The position numbers and the translations under genes were made by a program. This document shows, piece after piece, positions 44,544 through 54,400 of a stretch of DNA of 64,000 nucleotides (position 1 is the stretch's first letter; the number at the start of each line of letters is the position of its first letter). The notes under the pieces are model-generated. The model ran no database searches. It saw only the letters and a program-made list of their open reading frames with translations, and was not told where the DNA came from. The DNA comes from Streptacidiphilus sp. P02-A3a (lineage in GTDB: Bacteria; Actinomycetota; Actinomycetes; Streptomycetales; Streptomycetaceae). The stretch is taken from assembly GCF_014084105.1 (NCBI RefSeq), contig NZ_CP048289.1, positions 4,659,922-4,723,921 on the forward strand. Reading direction: 5' to 3'.

Positions 44544-45358
44544 GCAACCCGACCGAAGCCTGTCGCTGTTGACCTTCAACATCGGCGGCCCCTCCCCGGA
44601 GCGGGCCGGGCGGCAGCTCGCCTGGCTCGCCCAGCGCCCCGAGGCAGGTCCTGGTCCTGACCGAGACGACCCGGGCGACGGGTGCGCGTTCCTCGCCGAC
44701 CGGTTCACCCAGCGCCGGGTACGCGGTGGCCTACCCGGTGCCCGACAAGGGCGAACGCGGGGTGATGATCGTCAGCCGCCTCCCGATGGCCGAAGCCTCA
44801 CCCCTCAGCACCGCCTACCTGCCCTACCGGGCCGTGTCCGCGACCGTGAAGACCCAGGCCGGGCCGGTGGACGTCCTGGGCCTGTACGTGCCCTCCAGGG
44901 ACGCCAGCCCGGCCAAGATCGAGCGCAAGCAGCGCTTCCTCGACGGCCTCCAGGCCACCATCGCCCACGGCTCCGCGTCCGGCCGGGTGGTGCTCGGGGA
45001 CTTCAACATCCTGGAGCCCGACCACGACCCCCGCTACGCGACCTTCCGACCCTTCGAGTACGGGTTCTACAGCTGGCTCGGCGACAATGGGTACCACGAC
45101 GCCTTCCGCCGCCTGCACCCCGGCGACCGGGAGTACTCGTGGGTGGGCCGGACCAACGACGGCTACCGCTACGACCACGCCTTCGTGTCCGACCCGCTCA
45201 GCGGCCTGGTGGACGACTGCACGTACGTCCACGAGCCACGCACGGTCACCCGCCTGAGTGACCACTCCGGTCTGTCCCTGCGCCTGGCCGTGGCCGGGGA
45301 CGAGCCGCTGGTGGTGTTCGATCCCACCGTCCTGCCAGAGCCTGAGACCCTGTTCTAG
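44534..45358 (+). pseudogene. Endonuclease/exonuclease/phosphatase-family protein, frameshifted near its start
   Basis: GTG 44534 follows AGGGGAAA. SLLTFNIGGPSPERAGRQLA begins the EEP fold; one-base changes near 44555 and 44650 then shift to QVLVLTETTRATGA and the intact remainder (from 44726) with GVMIVSRLPMAEA, RVVLGDFNILEPDHDP, DGYRYDHAFVSDP and TRLSDHSGLSLRLA. The catalytic GDFN, DHAF and SDH motifs are present. The family cleaves phosphodiesters or phosphomonoesters. If the indels are sequence errors, the gene is whole. Confidence 0.78.
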
Positions 45359-45396
45359 GCACCCCGACCTCCCGACCCCACCGGAGTAGCACGCAC

Positions 45397-45711
45397 ATGG
45401 ATCAGAACGCCTGGGACACCGTGGGCAGCCTCGTCGCCTGGCTTGACGAGAACAGCCCGCTGACCCCCGACGCCGACCGGCTCCTGCGGATCATGAAGAT
45501 CGGCGAAGAGGTCGGCGAGACCAACCAGGCCGTCATCGGCGTCCTCGGCCAGAACCCCAGGAAGGGCTTCACCCACACCTGGGAGGACGTCCACGCCGAG
45601 CTGTCCGACGTGATCCTCACCGCCATGGTCGCCCTGAGCACCCTCACCCCGGACGCCGCCAAGGTCTTCCAGAGCCACCTGGACCGCGTCGCGGAACGCT
45701 CCCTGGCCTAG
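45397..45711 (+). CDS. MazG-like nucleotide pyrophosphohydrolase
   Basis: This 104-residue protein has the MazG metal-binding pattern: KIGEEVGETNQAVIG (Glu37, 38, 41) and EDVHAELSDVILTAMVAL (Glu68, Asp71). MazG-like enzymes hydrolyse NTPs or dNTPs to NMPs plus pyrophosphate. It follows the EEP gene by 38 bp on the same strand, completing a set of nucleotide-handling genes behind the radical SAM locus. Confidence 0.88.
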   Translation: MDQNAWDTVGSLVAWLDENSPLTPDADRLLRIMKIGEEVGETNQAVIGVLGQNPRKGFTHTWEDVHAELSDVILTAMVALSTLTPDAAKVFQSHLDRVAERSLA

Positions 45712-45760
45712 CCGCCCCGCCCCGCCGCCCCGCCCGGCCGTCCCGACCGGCCGGGGCAGG

Positions 45761-46426
45761 TCACCAACGGCCGCAGTGCCCGCAGGGAGCCCTGGGCGGT
45801 GGCACCGTGTGAGTGCAGCCAGCGATCGGCACCGGTCCTGGCTGGGGCTTCAAGCCCTTCAACTCGCTGACGCAGGCTCCACAGAGGGAGTAGGGCTCCC
45901 GCTCCACCCACTGGTCGGGGAAGCCCTCCGTCTTCTCGCACGTGGAGCACGGCCTGCCGCTGGGGGACGACACCGGAGTGTGGAGCCGGTCGGCCTCCCG
46001 CAGGGCCTCAAGGAGGCTGTTCACCGCTTCTTCGGGCAGATGGGACCACCGCGCCCGGGGCATCCGGGCGAGGTTGCCCCGGTCCCCGTCGGAGTACGGG
46101 CGAAGGCCCTGTGCTGTCTGCTGGGCCCATAGCCGGCCGACCACGAAGGAGTCACAGCCAGGGTGTGGCGGGGTCGCGGCCAGCCGAAACGCGGTGGCGG
46201 CCAGCTCGGGGTCCTGAGTACGGGAAATCACCACGTCGGCCAGGATCGCCGCGTCCTTGAAGGGGCCGCTCCCGGCGATGAAGCAGCGACGGCAGACCTG
46301 CCACTCGACCTTGTGAACGGGGCTGACGGCGAAAGCGTCGGTGAAGTCGCCGAGGACAGTGGGACCGCCGCACTGAAAGCACGAACCGGCCGGAGTCTGG
46401 TTGCTGCCGTCGACCGCATGCGCCAC
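45761..46426 (-). CDS. Multi-CxxC zinc-ribbon protein
   Basis: This 221-residue frame has Cys pairs CFQCGG, CRRCF, CSTCEK, CGAC and a terminal CGHCGRW, likely several zinc sites. The middle is helical (AILADVVISRTQDPELAATA, HLPEEAVNSLLEALREADRL). No known family recognised. The GTG start is tentative and overlaps the plus-strand FGE-like gene head to head by 9 bp, which suggests that a rearrangement joined them. Confidence 0.55.
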   Translation of the reverse strand: MAHAVDGSNQTPAGSCFQCGGPTVLGDFTDAFAVSPVHKVEWQVCRRCFIAGSGPFKDAAILADVVISRTQDPELAATAFRLAATPPHPGCDSFVVGRLWAQQTAQGLRPYSDGDRGNLARMPRARWSHLPEEAVNSLLEALREADRLHTPVSSPSGRPCSTCEKTEGFPDQWVEREPYSLCGACVSELKGLKPQPGPVPIAGCTHTVPPPRAPCGHCGRW

Positions 46427-47041
46427 CCCGTCGACGGCAAGCTCATGGCCCGGATCGCGGAAGGCATCCACCTCTGCGGAGCAGCCAACAGCCGGGAGTG
46501 GATAGAGGAGTACTGGATCGACGTCTACCCCACCACGAACCGCGACTACGAGCGCTTCACCACGGCCACCGGCCACCCGGCCCCGAGCCACTGGCCGGAG
46601 GGACGAGTCCCCGCCAGCCTCGCCGACCATCCCGTGGTGTGGGTGAGCTGGCTGGACGCCAGCGCATACGCGGCATGGGCAGGCAAGGTGCTGCCCAGCA
46701 GCCGCCAATGGGAGAAGGCAGCACGCGGCACCACCGGTGAACGGTACCCCTGGGGAACCAGCCCGACCGCCGCGAAGTGCAACGTCCGCGAATCCGGCAT
46801 CGCCGGCACCACGGCGGTGAGTCGCTACCACTCCGGGGTCAGCCCCTATGGCGTCTACGACCTCTGTGGCAACACCTGGGAATGGCTGTCCACGCCGGGC
46901 TCCGCCTCGGGGCGGTACCAACTCAAAGGCTCGGCCTTCACCAGCCCCTTCTACCGCTGCGAGCCGACTTCGGTCAACGACGCGTCCATGGACATGAGCG
47001 ACGAGGACACCGGATTTCGGTGCGCGACACCCTTGCGGTAA
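46418..47041 (+). CDS. Formylglycine-generating-enzyme-like (FGE-sulfatase domain) protein, probably 5'-truncated
   Basis: 207 residues: EYWIDVYPTTNRDYERFTTA, HPVVWVSWLDASAYAAWAGK, LPSSRQWEKAARGTTGERYP, GVYDLCGNTWEW and DMSDEDTGFRCATP are the FGE/EgtB/PvdO-type fold. Members oxidise Cys to formylglycine or form C-S bonds; others are non-enzymatic binding domains. Similar streptomycete proteins have an N-terminal extension before MARIAEGIHLCG. Here the coding character extends only to about 46395 before meeting the opposite-strand gene, so the 5' end is probably lost. Confidence 0.75.
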   Translation: MRHPVDGKLMARIAEGIHLCGAANSREWIEEYWIDVYPTTNRDYERFTTATGHPAPSHWPEGRVPASLADHPVVWVSWLDASAYAAWAGKVLPSSRQWEKAARGTTGERYPWGTSPTAAKCNVRESGIAGTTAVSRYHSGVSPYGVYDLCGNTWEWLSTPGSASGRYQLKGSAFTSPFYRCEPTSVNDASMDMSDEDTGFRCATPLR

Positions 47042-47639
47042 GGCCCTGCCCCTGCTGACGCGATGGGGCCCGCCGGGAGTCAGTTCGGCGGACCACAATC
47101 GACCTGACGGATCACCAGTGAATTACCAGCCCGTAGCGCTCGGGCGCGGCGGCCCTCCGTACGCTGTTGTACATGACCAGCTCCGCCCCGAGCGCTCTGT
47201 ACGCGGCCCGTGATGCCGCCCTGGCCGACCCGGGGATCAACACCGGCGCCGCCCGGGCCGAGCGCCTGTGGCTGGTCGTGCGCACCATCGGGCGGGGCCC
47301 GGCCATGACTCCCGCTGCCGGTGCCAGCCACCCGCCGGGGCCGCCGGGCCCAGGCATCCTGCGACGCGCAGCGCCCCACCCGCCGCCGCAGCCAGATCCA
47401 CCACCGTGCGCGGCGCCGCCGCCCGTGCCCGCTCCGCAGGACTGCCCAACGGGGTCGGTGCGATCAGCGACAGAGCCCGTTTCCCGCGTCCCGGCAGCCG
47501 CCGGGCCCGGCGGGCCCTCAGGCCGTCAGTTGACGAACGGTGCTGCCGGGGGAAACGCGGGCCAGCAGGATCGGCGCCGCGGGCGCGTCCCTGGCGGCGC
47601 ACCAACGGAAGGTGCCGTGCGCCTGCGGCTACCGGCATC
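47042..47639. other. About 600 bp without a convincing gene
   Basis: From ATG 47173 about 40 codons (SALYAARDAALADPGINTGA, RAERLWLVVRTI) look protein-like, then the frame turns into Pro-rich low-complexity sequence. It is perhaps the N-terminus of a lost small protein. Confidence 0.35.
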
Positions 47640-47815
47640 ACCGCCGGCTGCCGCGGCGTGCCCGCGCCGGGGGCGGCCCGGTAGTCGACGCCGCCGATCG
47701 CCGCCCGCTCCAACTCCTCTGCCACCTTTCGGAGATGAGAGGCGGACCGGACCGCAGAACCGCAGGGCGGCGGGTCGGCGGGTGTCAGGTCGCGGACGGC
47801 GATCGGTACGGCCAC
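47640..47815 (-). pseudogene. GNAT acetyltransferase N-terminal remnant
   Basis: The minus frame reads VRDLTPADPPPCG...HLRKVAEELERAAIGGVDYR and AAPGAGT, the first two strands of a common actinobacterial GNAT protein. Part of the sequence between ELERAA and GGVDYRAA appears deleted, and the acetyl-CoA-binding region is absent or out of frame. Decayed. Confidence 0.6.
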
Positions 47816-47900
47816 CGCGGTGCCGCTGTCGCGACGGGCGTTCGTGCCCCCGTGCCAGCGGGGCGGCGGACGTCCGCCCCACTGGGTTTCGGTCCGGCGT

Positions 47901-48440
47901 TCAGTACAACGGGACCGGACGGGCCGAGAGCGCCGTGACGCTGAGCGTGCCGTCGTTGATCGCTCCCTGTGCGAAGCGGACGAGCCGGAAGGTGGTCTCG
48001 TCCGGCGGGGTGACCTCCAGGTAGGACGGGGTCACCGACTTGGTGCCGTAGGGCTCGTTCCAGGCGAGGTTGGCGTAGGCGGACTGGCCCGGCTTGAGTG
48101 TGACCGTGTGCGGACGCGGGTCGGCGGCGAACCAGGTGGAGCCCCACTTGACCCGGATCGGCAGCACCCGGTGGTTGGCGTTCTGCAGCCCCAGCCCGGG
48201 GTAGCCGTAGACGGTGCAGGTCTGGTGCGAGGTGTTGGTGAGCACCAGTTCCCCGTACGCGTTGCCCATGCCCACGTGGTTGGGCGGCACGCGGAGCGAG
48301 GCGCCCAGGGCGGTGGTGTGGCAGCGCTGCGGCGCGGCGGCGGCCCGCGGAGCCGCGACGGCGGTGCCGACGCCGCCCGCGACCAGCAGCGCGGTCACCA
48401 CCGTGGTCAGCGCGGCGGACTTCCTGAGATGTGCCTTCAT
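47901..48440 (-). CDS. Secreted DUF4232-like protein
   Basis: A 179-residue protein with a Sec signal peptide (KAHLRKSAALTTVVTALLVA, cleavage near AVAAPRA). It then has a beta-sandwich domain with GNAYGELVLTNTSHQTCTVY, GYPGLGLQNANHRVLPIRV and LKPGQSAYANLAW, typical of DUF4232 in Streptomyces. A GGGGGG site lies upstream. Extracellular, function unknown. Confidence 0.82.
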   Translation of the reverse strand: MKAHLRKSAALTTVVTALLVAGGVGTAVAAPRAAAAPQRCHTTALGASLRVPPNHVGMGNAYGELVLTNTSHQTCTVYGYPGLGLQNANHRVLPIRVKWGSTWFAADPRPHTVTLKPGQSAYANLAWNEPYGTKSVTPSYLEVTPPDETTFRLVRFAQGAINDGTLSVTALSARPVPLY

Positions 48441-48568
48441 GTTCGATCCCCCCATAGATTTTCGATCAAATTACTTAGGGGAGACGTCGGTTGACACGGT
48501 GCGGTTCCACGGCCGGGAGGTCCGGCTGCGCGGCGTCGCGCGCGGTCGGCGTCCGGCCCCGGCCGCGG

Positions 48569-48673
48569 TCACTTCGCGGCGTCCAGCGCGCTCCGCAGCG
48601 AGCCGATGCAGCCCCGGCCGGTGCAACCGGCCCCGGAGACCGCGTCGATCTGGGCGCTCCGCGCGCGCAGGGC
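48569..48673 (-). pseudogene. FMN-binding domain C-terminal remnant
   Basis: The frame ends SAQIDAVSGAGCTGRGCIGS then LRSALDAA, matching the C-terminus of FMN_bind proteins (IDAVSGATYTS.GY..SLQSALD), where FMN is attached at the SGAT motif. Here Thr-Tyr-Thr-Ser is changed, and only the last 35 residues remain. Confidence 0.55.
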
Positions 48674-48746
48674 CCGAGCCGTCCCGGGGGGCGTACCGGG
48701 TTCCGGATCGACCCACTGCCGGCCTGGCCCGGGGGACCGGCGGCGG

Positions 48747-48950
48747 CTACGGGGTGACCATGTCGGACTCGGGGTCGACCCCGTCCAGCAGTCCGCCGTG
48801 GGTCCGCAGCGCGGTCCCGTCCCCGTCGGGGGTGATCTTCCCGGGCTGGACGAGCTGTCCAACGGTCGTGGGCTTGAGGAGGACGTCGATCAGCGCGGCT
48901 GCCCGCCCCGCCCACTGTTGGCAGGCAGGGGCGGCAAGGGCCGAACCCAC
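48747..48950 (-). CDS. Possible 67-residue hypothetical protein or fragment
   Basis: The frame has orderly sequence (ALIDVLLKPTTVGQLVQPGK, ALRTHGGLLDGVDPESDMVT) and a stop, but no recognised family and no clear ribosome site. The rest of 48441-49308 holds no supportable gene. Confidence 0.3.
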   Translation of the reverse strand: MGSALAAPACQQWAGRAAALIDVLLKPTTVGQLVQPGKITPDGDGTALRTHGGLLDGVDPESDMVTP

Positions 48951-49308
48951 TCCTCGTTCGTCGGATCGCCACGTCCCACGCCACCCAAACGATCAAGGAA
49001 GGCACTTCGGTTCCAGGATCGAATGACGGTTCACCGGACACGGCCTAATACCGCAACAGGTCCTGGGGTGACGATGCTTCATTTCTCAGGCTGTTGCCTC
49101 GTCGCTCGTAGCGGCTGGTGCGGGCTTGGTGTTGTCGTCGGCGTCGCCAGTGGGACCAGTGCAGGATGTGTTCCGTGTTCCGTGTTGCGGTGAGGTGACC
49201 TGGCCAGGTGGGTGATCAGTCGCCGTCCGGCCCGCGCGCCCGGCGGCGCTTCCGCGTGCCCCGAAAGAGTAACGAATGCTCCTTGGTCTTCGCGGGCAGG
49301 CGGTCTGT

Positions 49309-49560
49309 ATGAGCCTCTTCCCCAAGACCCGCCAGGCCGATCAGACCGACGCCCTGCGCCGTGTCGAGGAAGCCACCGAAGCGCACGCCCGCACCCGACA
49401 CGAGCTCGATGCCGCCATCGCCGTTGCACTCGACGTCGGGGTGCAGCCCGAGGCGCTCCACGACGTCGGGCAGATCGAGCCCGGGCACGGAAAACATGCT
49501 GGCGACGAGGCCATTGGCGCACCGGCGATGTTCGACGCGTTCGTCCAGGGGACCATCTGA
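49309..49560 (+). CDS. Small helical protein with HTH-like tail
   Basis: The 83-residue frame MSLFPKTRQADQTDALRRVE then AHARTRHELDAAIAVALDVG and VQPEALHDVGQIEPG resembles short actinomycete coiled-coil/HTH proteins near recombinase or plasmid genes. Weak ribosome site; opposing frames exist. Confidence 0.4.
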   Translation: MSLFPKTRQADQTDALRRVEEATEAHARTRHELDAAIAVALDVGVQPEALHDVGQIEPGHGKHAGDEAIGAPAMFDAFVQGTI

Positions 49561-49812
49561 GCGGGCCGTAACTGTTGCAGCAGTCCGCCCAGCGGCTGGA
49601 CACGTTCGGCGAGCCGAGCGCGCAGAACGCCGTTCGCGGTGTCGGCCGCGTTGAGCCACTCGGCGGCGACCAGCGGTTGGGTGTGCTCGGCTGCCTGTTC
49701 GCTGGGCAAGGTGGCGAAGGGTGCGATCTGCGACGGGGCCGGCCCTTCGCCGGTCCGGCCGAGGTAGCCGTCGGGGCTGCTACGGGCGGCGGCGTACACG
49801 GCCAGGAGCCGG

Positions 49813-50650
49813 GTGGCCGCCGCGGGCTCCATCGGCGACGACTGGTTCGCCGACTACGATCGCACCCTGGACACCGCCGTCTCCGGCCACATCACCAGCT
49901 ACGGTCCCGGTGGTGAACTGCTCACCTTCACCCAGAGCGGCAGCACCTACACCAACGCCGTCGGCTACCACGCCGGCCTGGCCAAGAACAGCAACGGCAC
50001 CTACACCCTGGACCACACCGACACCGGATCCAAGGACACCTACAACTCCGCCGGGAACCTGACCGCGGTCACCGACCACAACGGCGACGCCATCAACGTC
50101 ACCCAGACCGTGACCTCGGGGCAGGTGACGGGGTTCAAGGCCACCGACGCCCGCTCGGGTCGCTGGATCTCGCTGGCCGCGACCGGTTCCGGCACGCTGA
50201 CCGCCACCGACAACTCGGGTCGGACCGTGGGCTGCGCGCTGGCCGGCTCGCTCTCCGCGGGTACGGCCACGCTGACGGTCACCGACACCACCGGCGCGGC
50301 GACGGTGTACGCGTACGACACCTCCGGGCGGGTGGACAAGGTCACCACCCCGACCGGTGAGCAGACCACGTTCGGCTACGACGGCCAGGACCGGATCACC
50401 TCGCTGACCCGCGTCACCAACACCGCCACGGGCGCCGGCGACACCTGGGACTACGCCTACTCCGCGACCACCCGCGGGGGATCGGGCACCACGACGGTGA
50501 CCGACCCCAACGGTCACAAGACCCTCTACACCACCGACTCCGGCGGCGAGGTCACCAAGACCCTCGACGCCCTCGGCGACGCCCGCGCCAGCAGCTACAA
50601 CGCCGACCACGATCAGATGACGGCCGTCAACGCCCAGGGCACCGGGGCTG
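49813..50650 (+). pseudogene. RHS/YD-repeat protein fragment
   Basis: About 280 codons of YD-repeat sequence: YNSAGNLTAVTDHNGDAINV, YAYDTSGRVDKVTTPTGEQT, FGYDGQDRITSLT and TDPNGHKTLYTTDSGG. RHS proteins are large surface or secreted shells that often carry C-terminal toxins. Neither a signal peptide nor a toxin tip is present: the 5' end is missing, and the 3' end joins IS3-like DNA near 50650. Confidence 0.8.
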
Positions 50651-50717
50651 CGGTGAGGTTGGTCCGTTTTGACGGACATCCGAGATCAGGGGTCACGGCC
50701 CCGGAGGGATGTCCATC

Positions 50718-50789
50718 ATGGAAGGCATGGGGAAGAAGAAGCCTCGGCCGAGGCGGTCGTTCACGCCGCAGTGTGAGTTCTCGATCTAG
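50718..50789 (+). pseudogene. IS3-family OrfA transposase remnant
   Basis: MEGMGKKKPRPRRSFTP is the typical beginning of an IS3 OrfA in actinomycetes; after this the expected EFKAEIV is replaced by CEFSI and a stop. The region from about 50655, directly after the RHS fragment, is probably the left end of the element, so an IS3 insertion cut the RHS gene and was later deleted. Confidence 0.65.
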
Positions 50790-50809
50790 GAATGTACTCG
50801 GTCAGTGAC

Positions 50810-50990
50810 CTGACCTGCAGCCCCAGTTTTCAAGTGAGAATCTCAGTCTCCAGGTTGGACGCCGTCTACCTGCGGTGATGCTGGCGGGGCGTTTTCTCCG
50901 ACTCTCTGACCTGCAGTCCCATAGATAGAGTGAGAATCCCCGAAGTATCGTGAGAATCCCTGTGGGTTTTTACACGTTTCTGCAGGTCAG
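50810..50990. repeat. Patch of short direct and inverted repeats
   Basis: CTGACCTGCAG occurs at 50810-50820 and 50906-50916, and inverted (CTGCAGGTCAG) at 50980-50990. GTGAGAATC occurs at 50834-50842, 50930-50938 and 50950-50958. The arrangement resembles protein-binding sites at a transposon or integrase end. 50991-51448 shows no supportable gene. Confidence 0.6.
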
Positions 50991-51448
50991 GGCTGTTTTA
51001 TAGAACATGTTGGTGTGGCGTGCGTGGTGGGCTCCTGGCACGTGGGTGCGCCTCGTCTGCCCTCGGCGGCGTGCCGAAGAGCCCCAGTCTGCCGCCGCAC
51101 GGTTCGCTGGCGGCAGCACCGGTTTGGTCATGGAGTGCTCCAGCGCCAGGCCTTCCGGGGGAGCCCATTCAAGGTGGCCAGATCGCTTAGCAGGTTGCGT
51201 CGGCCTCGCTGATGGGCAGGGGCTGCTTTGCGCTGGAGTGTCCATCGGGTTCTATCCGTCGTGCTTCCGGTGGTCGTCGTCCACTCCCAAGATGTCGTCG
51301 CGATGATCCCGGCGCTCTCCCGGAACGTGCCAGAGGGTGCAGATCGTGGACGTATCGCGGGAAGCCCTGCGGTTTCTTGATTGCTTCGGCAGGTTGGGGC
51401 TGTGTTGCTGCGGATGGGGGCGCGGTCTGTGCGGTGGGTTGGTGCTGG

Positions 51449-54400
51449 TCACAGGTCGAGTGCGAGCATGGCCAGGCCGCGTTGTCCTGATGCGGCGAGA
51501 TAGGTGGTCTGCCGGTCTGGGTCCTGGATTGTGGCGAGTTGGTTGACGGGGGCGGCGGTGACCAGGGTGCTGCGCAATGTCCCGGTATTCGGATCCCAGA
51601 AGGTGATGGAGTGTCCGTTGCCGCACACGAGCAGGTGCGCGCCGGATCTTGTCGGTGCGACCGCCATGGCCTTCACGTTCGGGACCGGCAACTCCTGGCG
51701 CAGTTCCCAGGTTTCACAGTCCCACAGGTGAACGCTGTCGTGGGTTACGCCGGCGAGGAGTTCGCTGTCTGCTGAAGGGATCGTCTGCAAGGCGGTGAAG
51801 GCCACAGCGTGGTCGGCGGTGATCGTTGTGATCAGTGTCTGGTCGTTGAGGTTCGAGACTTCGAGTCGGCCCCGCGTGCAGGTGATCAGTTGCGGGGTGC
51901 CGTCGGGTGTCTGGCGGACCAGGATCGAGGTATAGGGGGCGGACGCTTTGGCGCGTCCGGTCAGGCGCAGGGGAGCGGTCTGGCGGGTGTGGAGGTCGTA
52001 GAAGGCCAGTTGCCCAGAGGTGGCGATGATGAGCCCGGGCCGGTCCTCTCGGGTGGTGACCAGGGCCTGGGGGTTGGCGCGGACAGGGATCCAGTCCAGA
52101 TCATCATCATCGCCGGGACTGTACAAGACGATCTCTTCTTCGCCTTGGATGACGAGGATCGGGTTGCTGGTGTGCCCTTGGAGCACCTGGAGGGAGAGGG
52201 CGAAGTTGGAGCTGAGGGAGTGCGCGACCCGCCCGTTCTCGGGTGTGTGGAAGGCGATTCCGGTGGAGCTGGCCACGGCCAGGGTCGGCCCGCGGTGGCC
52301 GGGGAGGCTGATGGGGAAGCCGCACAGGGCGCGGGGCAGGGTGTGGACGGGCGGCGGGGTCCAGGCATCGCCGTCGGTGCTGCTCCACAGCTGGACCCCG
52401 GAGTCGCTCGCGGTCACCAGTTCGCTGGTGCCGATCATGGTGCCGAAGGCGGTCAGGGCGCGGACCGGGCTGGCGTAGTTGTCGTGGGCGGTCGAGTGCC
52501 AGCGTCCGTCGTCGTCCAGGGCCCATACCTCGATGCTCGAATCGCCGGTGCTGATGGCGATTTGGGCCGGGCCGTCGCCGGGAAGCTGCAACAGGAGGTG
52601 GCTCGGTCCGAAGTCGCAGAGCTGGGTACGCAGCTCGCCGGTGAACGGATCCCAGGTCGTCATGTGATCTGTGGAGATTGCGACGAGGAGGGTGGAGTCG
52701 AGTCCGCGGCGGACACCGAGGATTGCTCGGACCCGGTGGGGGAGGAGCGTCTCGGCCATGACCGCGCCGTCGGCGTCTTGCAGGTAGAGCCGTTGGTGGT
52801 CGGGGCTGGTGACGACGAGGGTGTTGCCGTCGGCGCCGTCCAGCGTGACCACGAGCTGGGGGGCTTGGTCGAAGGGCAACGGTAGAGGACGGACACGGCG
52901 TGCGTCCGGACTCCAGACCTTGGCCTCGGCGGTGGCCCCCGGGCGGCCAGAGTTGATGAGGAACTTCCACCGCCGGTGGCCGTCCGCCAGTACCCGGACG
53001 CTGCGGGCGCGCTGCTGCGCGGTCCAGGCCAGCCGCAGGCCGGACAGCGGATCCCACACTCCGACGCCGCGCGGGCTGGCGGTGGCCAGCAGCTCACGGC
53101 CGCCGTTGGCCCGCACGACGGTGATGCTGCTGACGCGTCCGGTGTTGATGGTGGCCAGGTGCTGCCCGCTGAAGGTGTCCCAGACCTGCACTCCGTCCCA
53201 TTTCGTGCCGACGGCCACGAGCGGCCGGCCGTCGGGGGCAGCCAGCGCGGCCAGGGCATGGACGTGGCCGGCGGGGGAGGCAATGACATTCGTGGCGGCT
53301 GACCAGTCACCCCACCGCCACCGCACCAGGGGCGGGTGGGGCAGCGGGTCCGCGCCCAGGCTGCGGGTGTGGAAGGCGATGCTGGCCAGCCGGGAGTCCC
53401 GGGCGGTGTCCTTGGCAAGGAAGGGCTCGATCACAGCAGCGGCCGTGACCAGCCGGCGCTGTGGATCGTCGGCGGGCAGTGGGAGGCCGAGCCTGGCCCG
53501 CAGGCCGCCTGAGGTGTCCTGCGCCAGCAGGACCGCCGGGATGTGGAGGTCGTTCAGGACCTCGCCGACAGCGGCGTGGTCCACGTAGTGCCTGCGCACG
53601 TACGGGTGGGCGGCGAGCGGATCGGCGTCTTGCGCGAGAACGGCAAGCGCATCGGTGATCCGTGCATGGGCGGCCTTCGAGGACAGGTCGTCAAGGCCGG
53701 TCTCGTCCTCGGTGAGGAGCTCGTGCGGGGTCAGGGCGAGGGTCTCGGTCACCCGTTGGTGCACCGGCCGGTAGGTGATCCGGGAGTCTTCCTCGTCGGT
53801 GGCCAGGTAGCCGATCAACCGGCTGGCGTGAACGGCCCGGATCGCCGCCGGGAAGTCGACCTCGGTGTTGTCGCGAGCGCCGTCAGATGCGGTGAATTCG
53901 AGCGCACCGGCCACCGCGGGCCACACCTCCGCCCATGGAAGCCCGGTCCCGAACGCCAGCGCGGTCGCGCGCAGCACCGCCACCAGAACCGGCACCGGGA
54001 TACGGCTGTGCGCCGCCACCTCCCGCAGATCCTGACGCAGCAATGCGGTCGTCCCCGACACCAGCCGGGTCAACCACGCACCGTCGGCCAGGTCCTGTCG
54101 TCCGTCAGCCCGGCGCAGCTGGTCTGCGGCCAGGCGGGCGTCCAGGAACGACGGCGCGACCGCGGCCGCGATCGCGCGCGCGGCCTCACCGGCGGCGCGC
54201 TCGTCACCCGCGTACGGGCTGTCGCCGGGACCCGTCAGCAGCGCGCCGGCGTAGGAGGCGATGTCCTGCCCGCACTCGGGGCCGTCTGTGCGCAGCTGCT
54301 GGGTCGGCACGGACGCGCGGTCCTCGCACAATGCCCGCATCAAAGCCCCAAGGACCTGGTCGGCAAGGGTGTCCTCGCCCCGGACTCCTGCCTGCGCGCC

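Noticed and set aside
47167..48024. A 285-codon plus-strand frame
   Set aside because: Only the first 40 codons look protein-like; the rest is Pro/Arg-rich and overlaps a GNAT remnant on the other strand.
50810..50990. CRISPR array
   Set aside because: Repeats are only 9-11 bp, irregularly spaced and partly inverted, and there are no cas genes.
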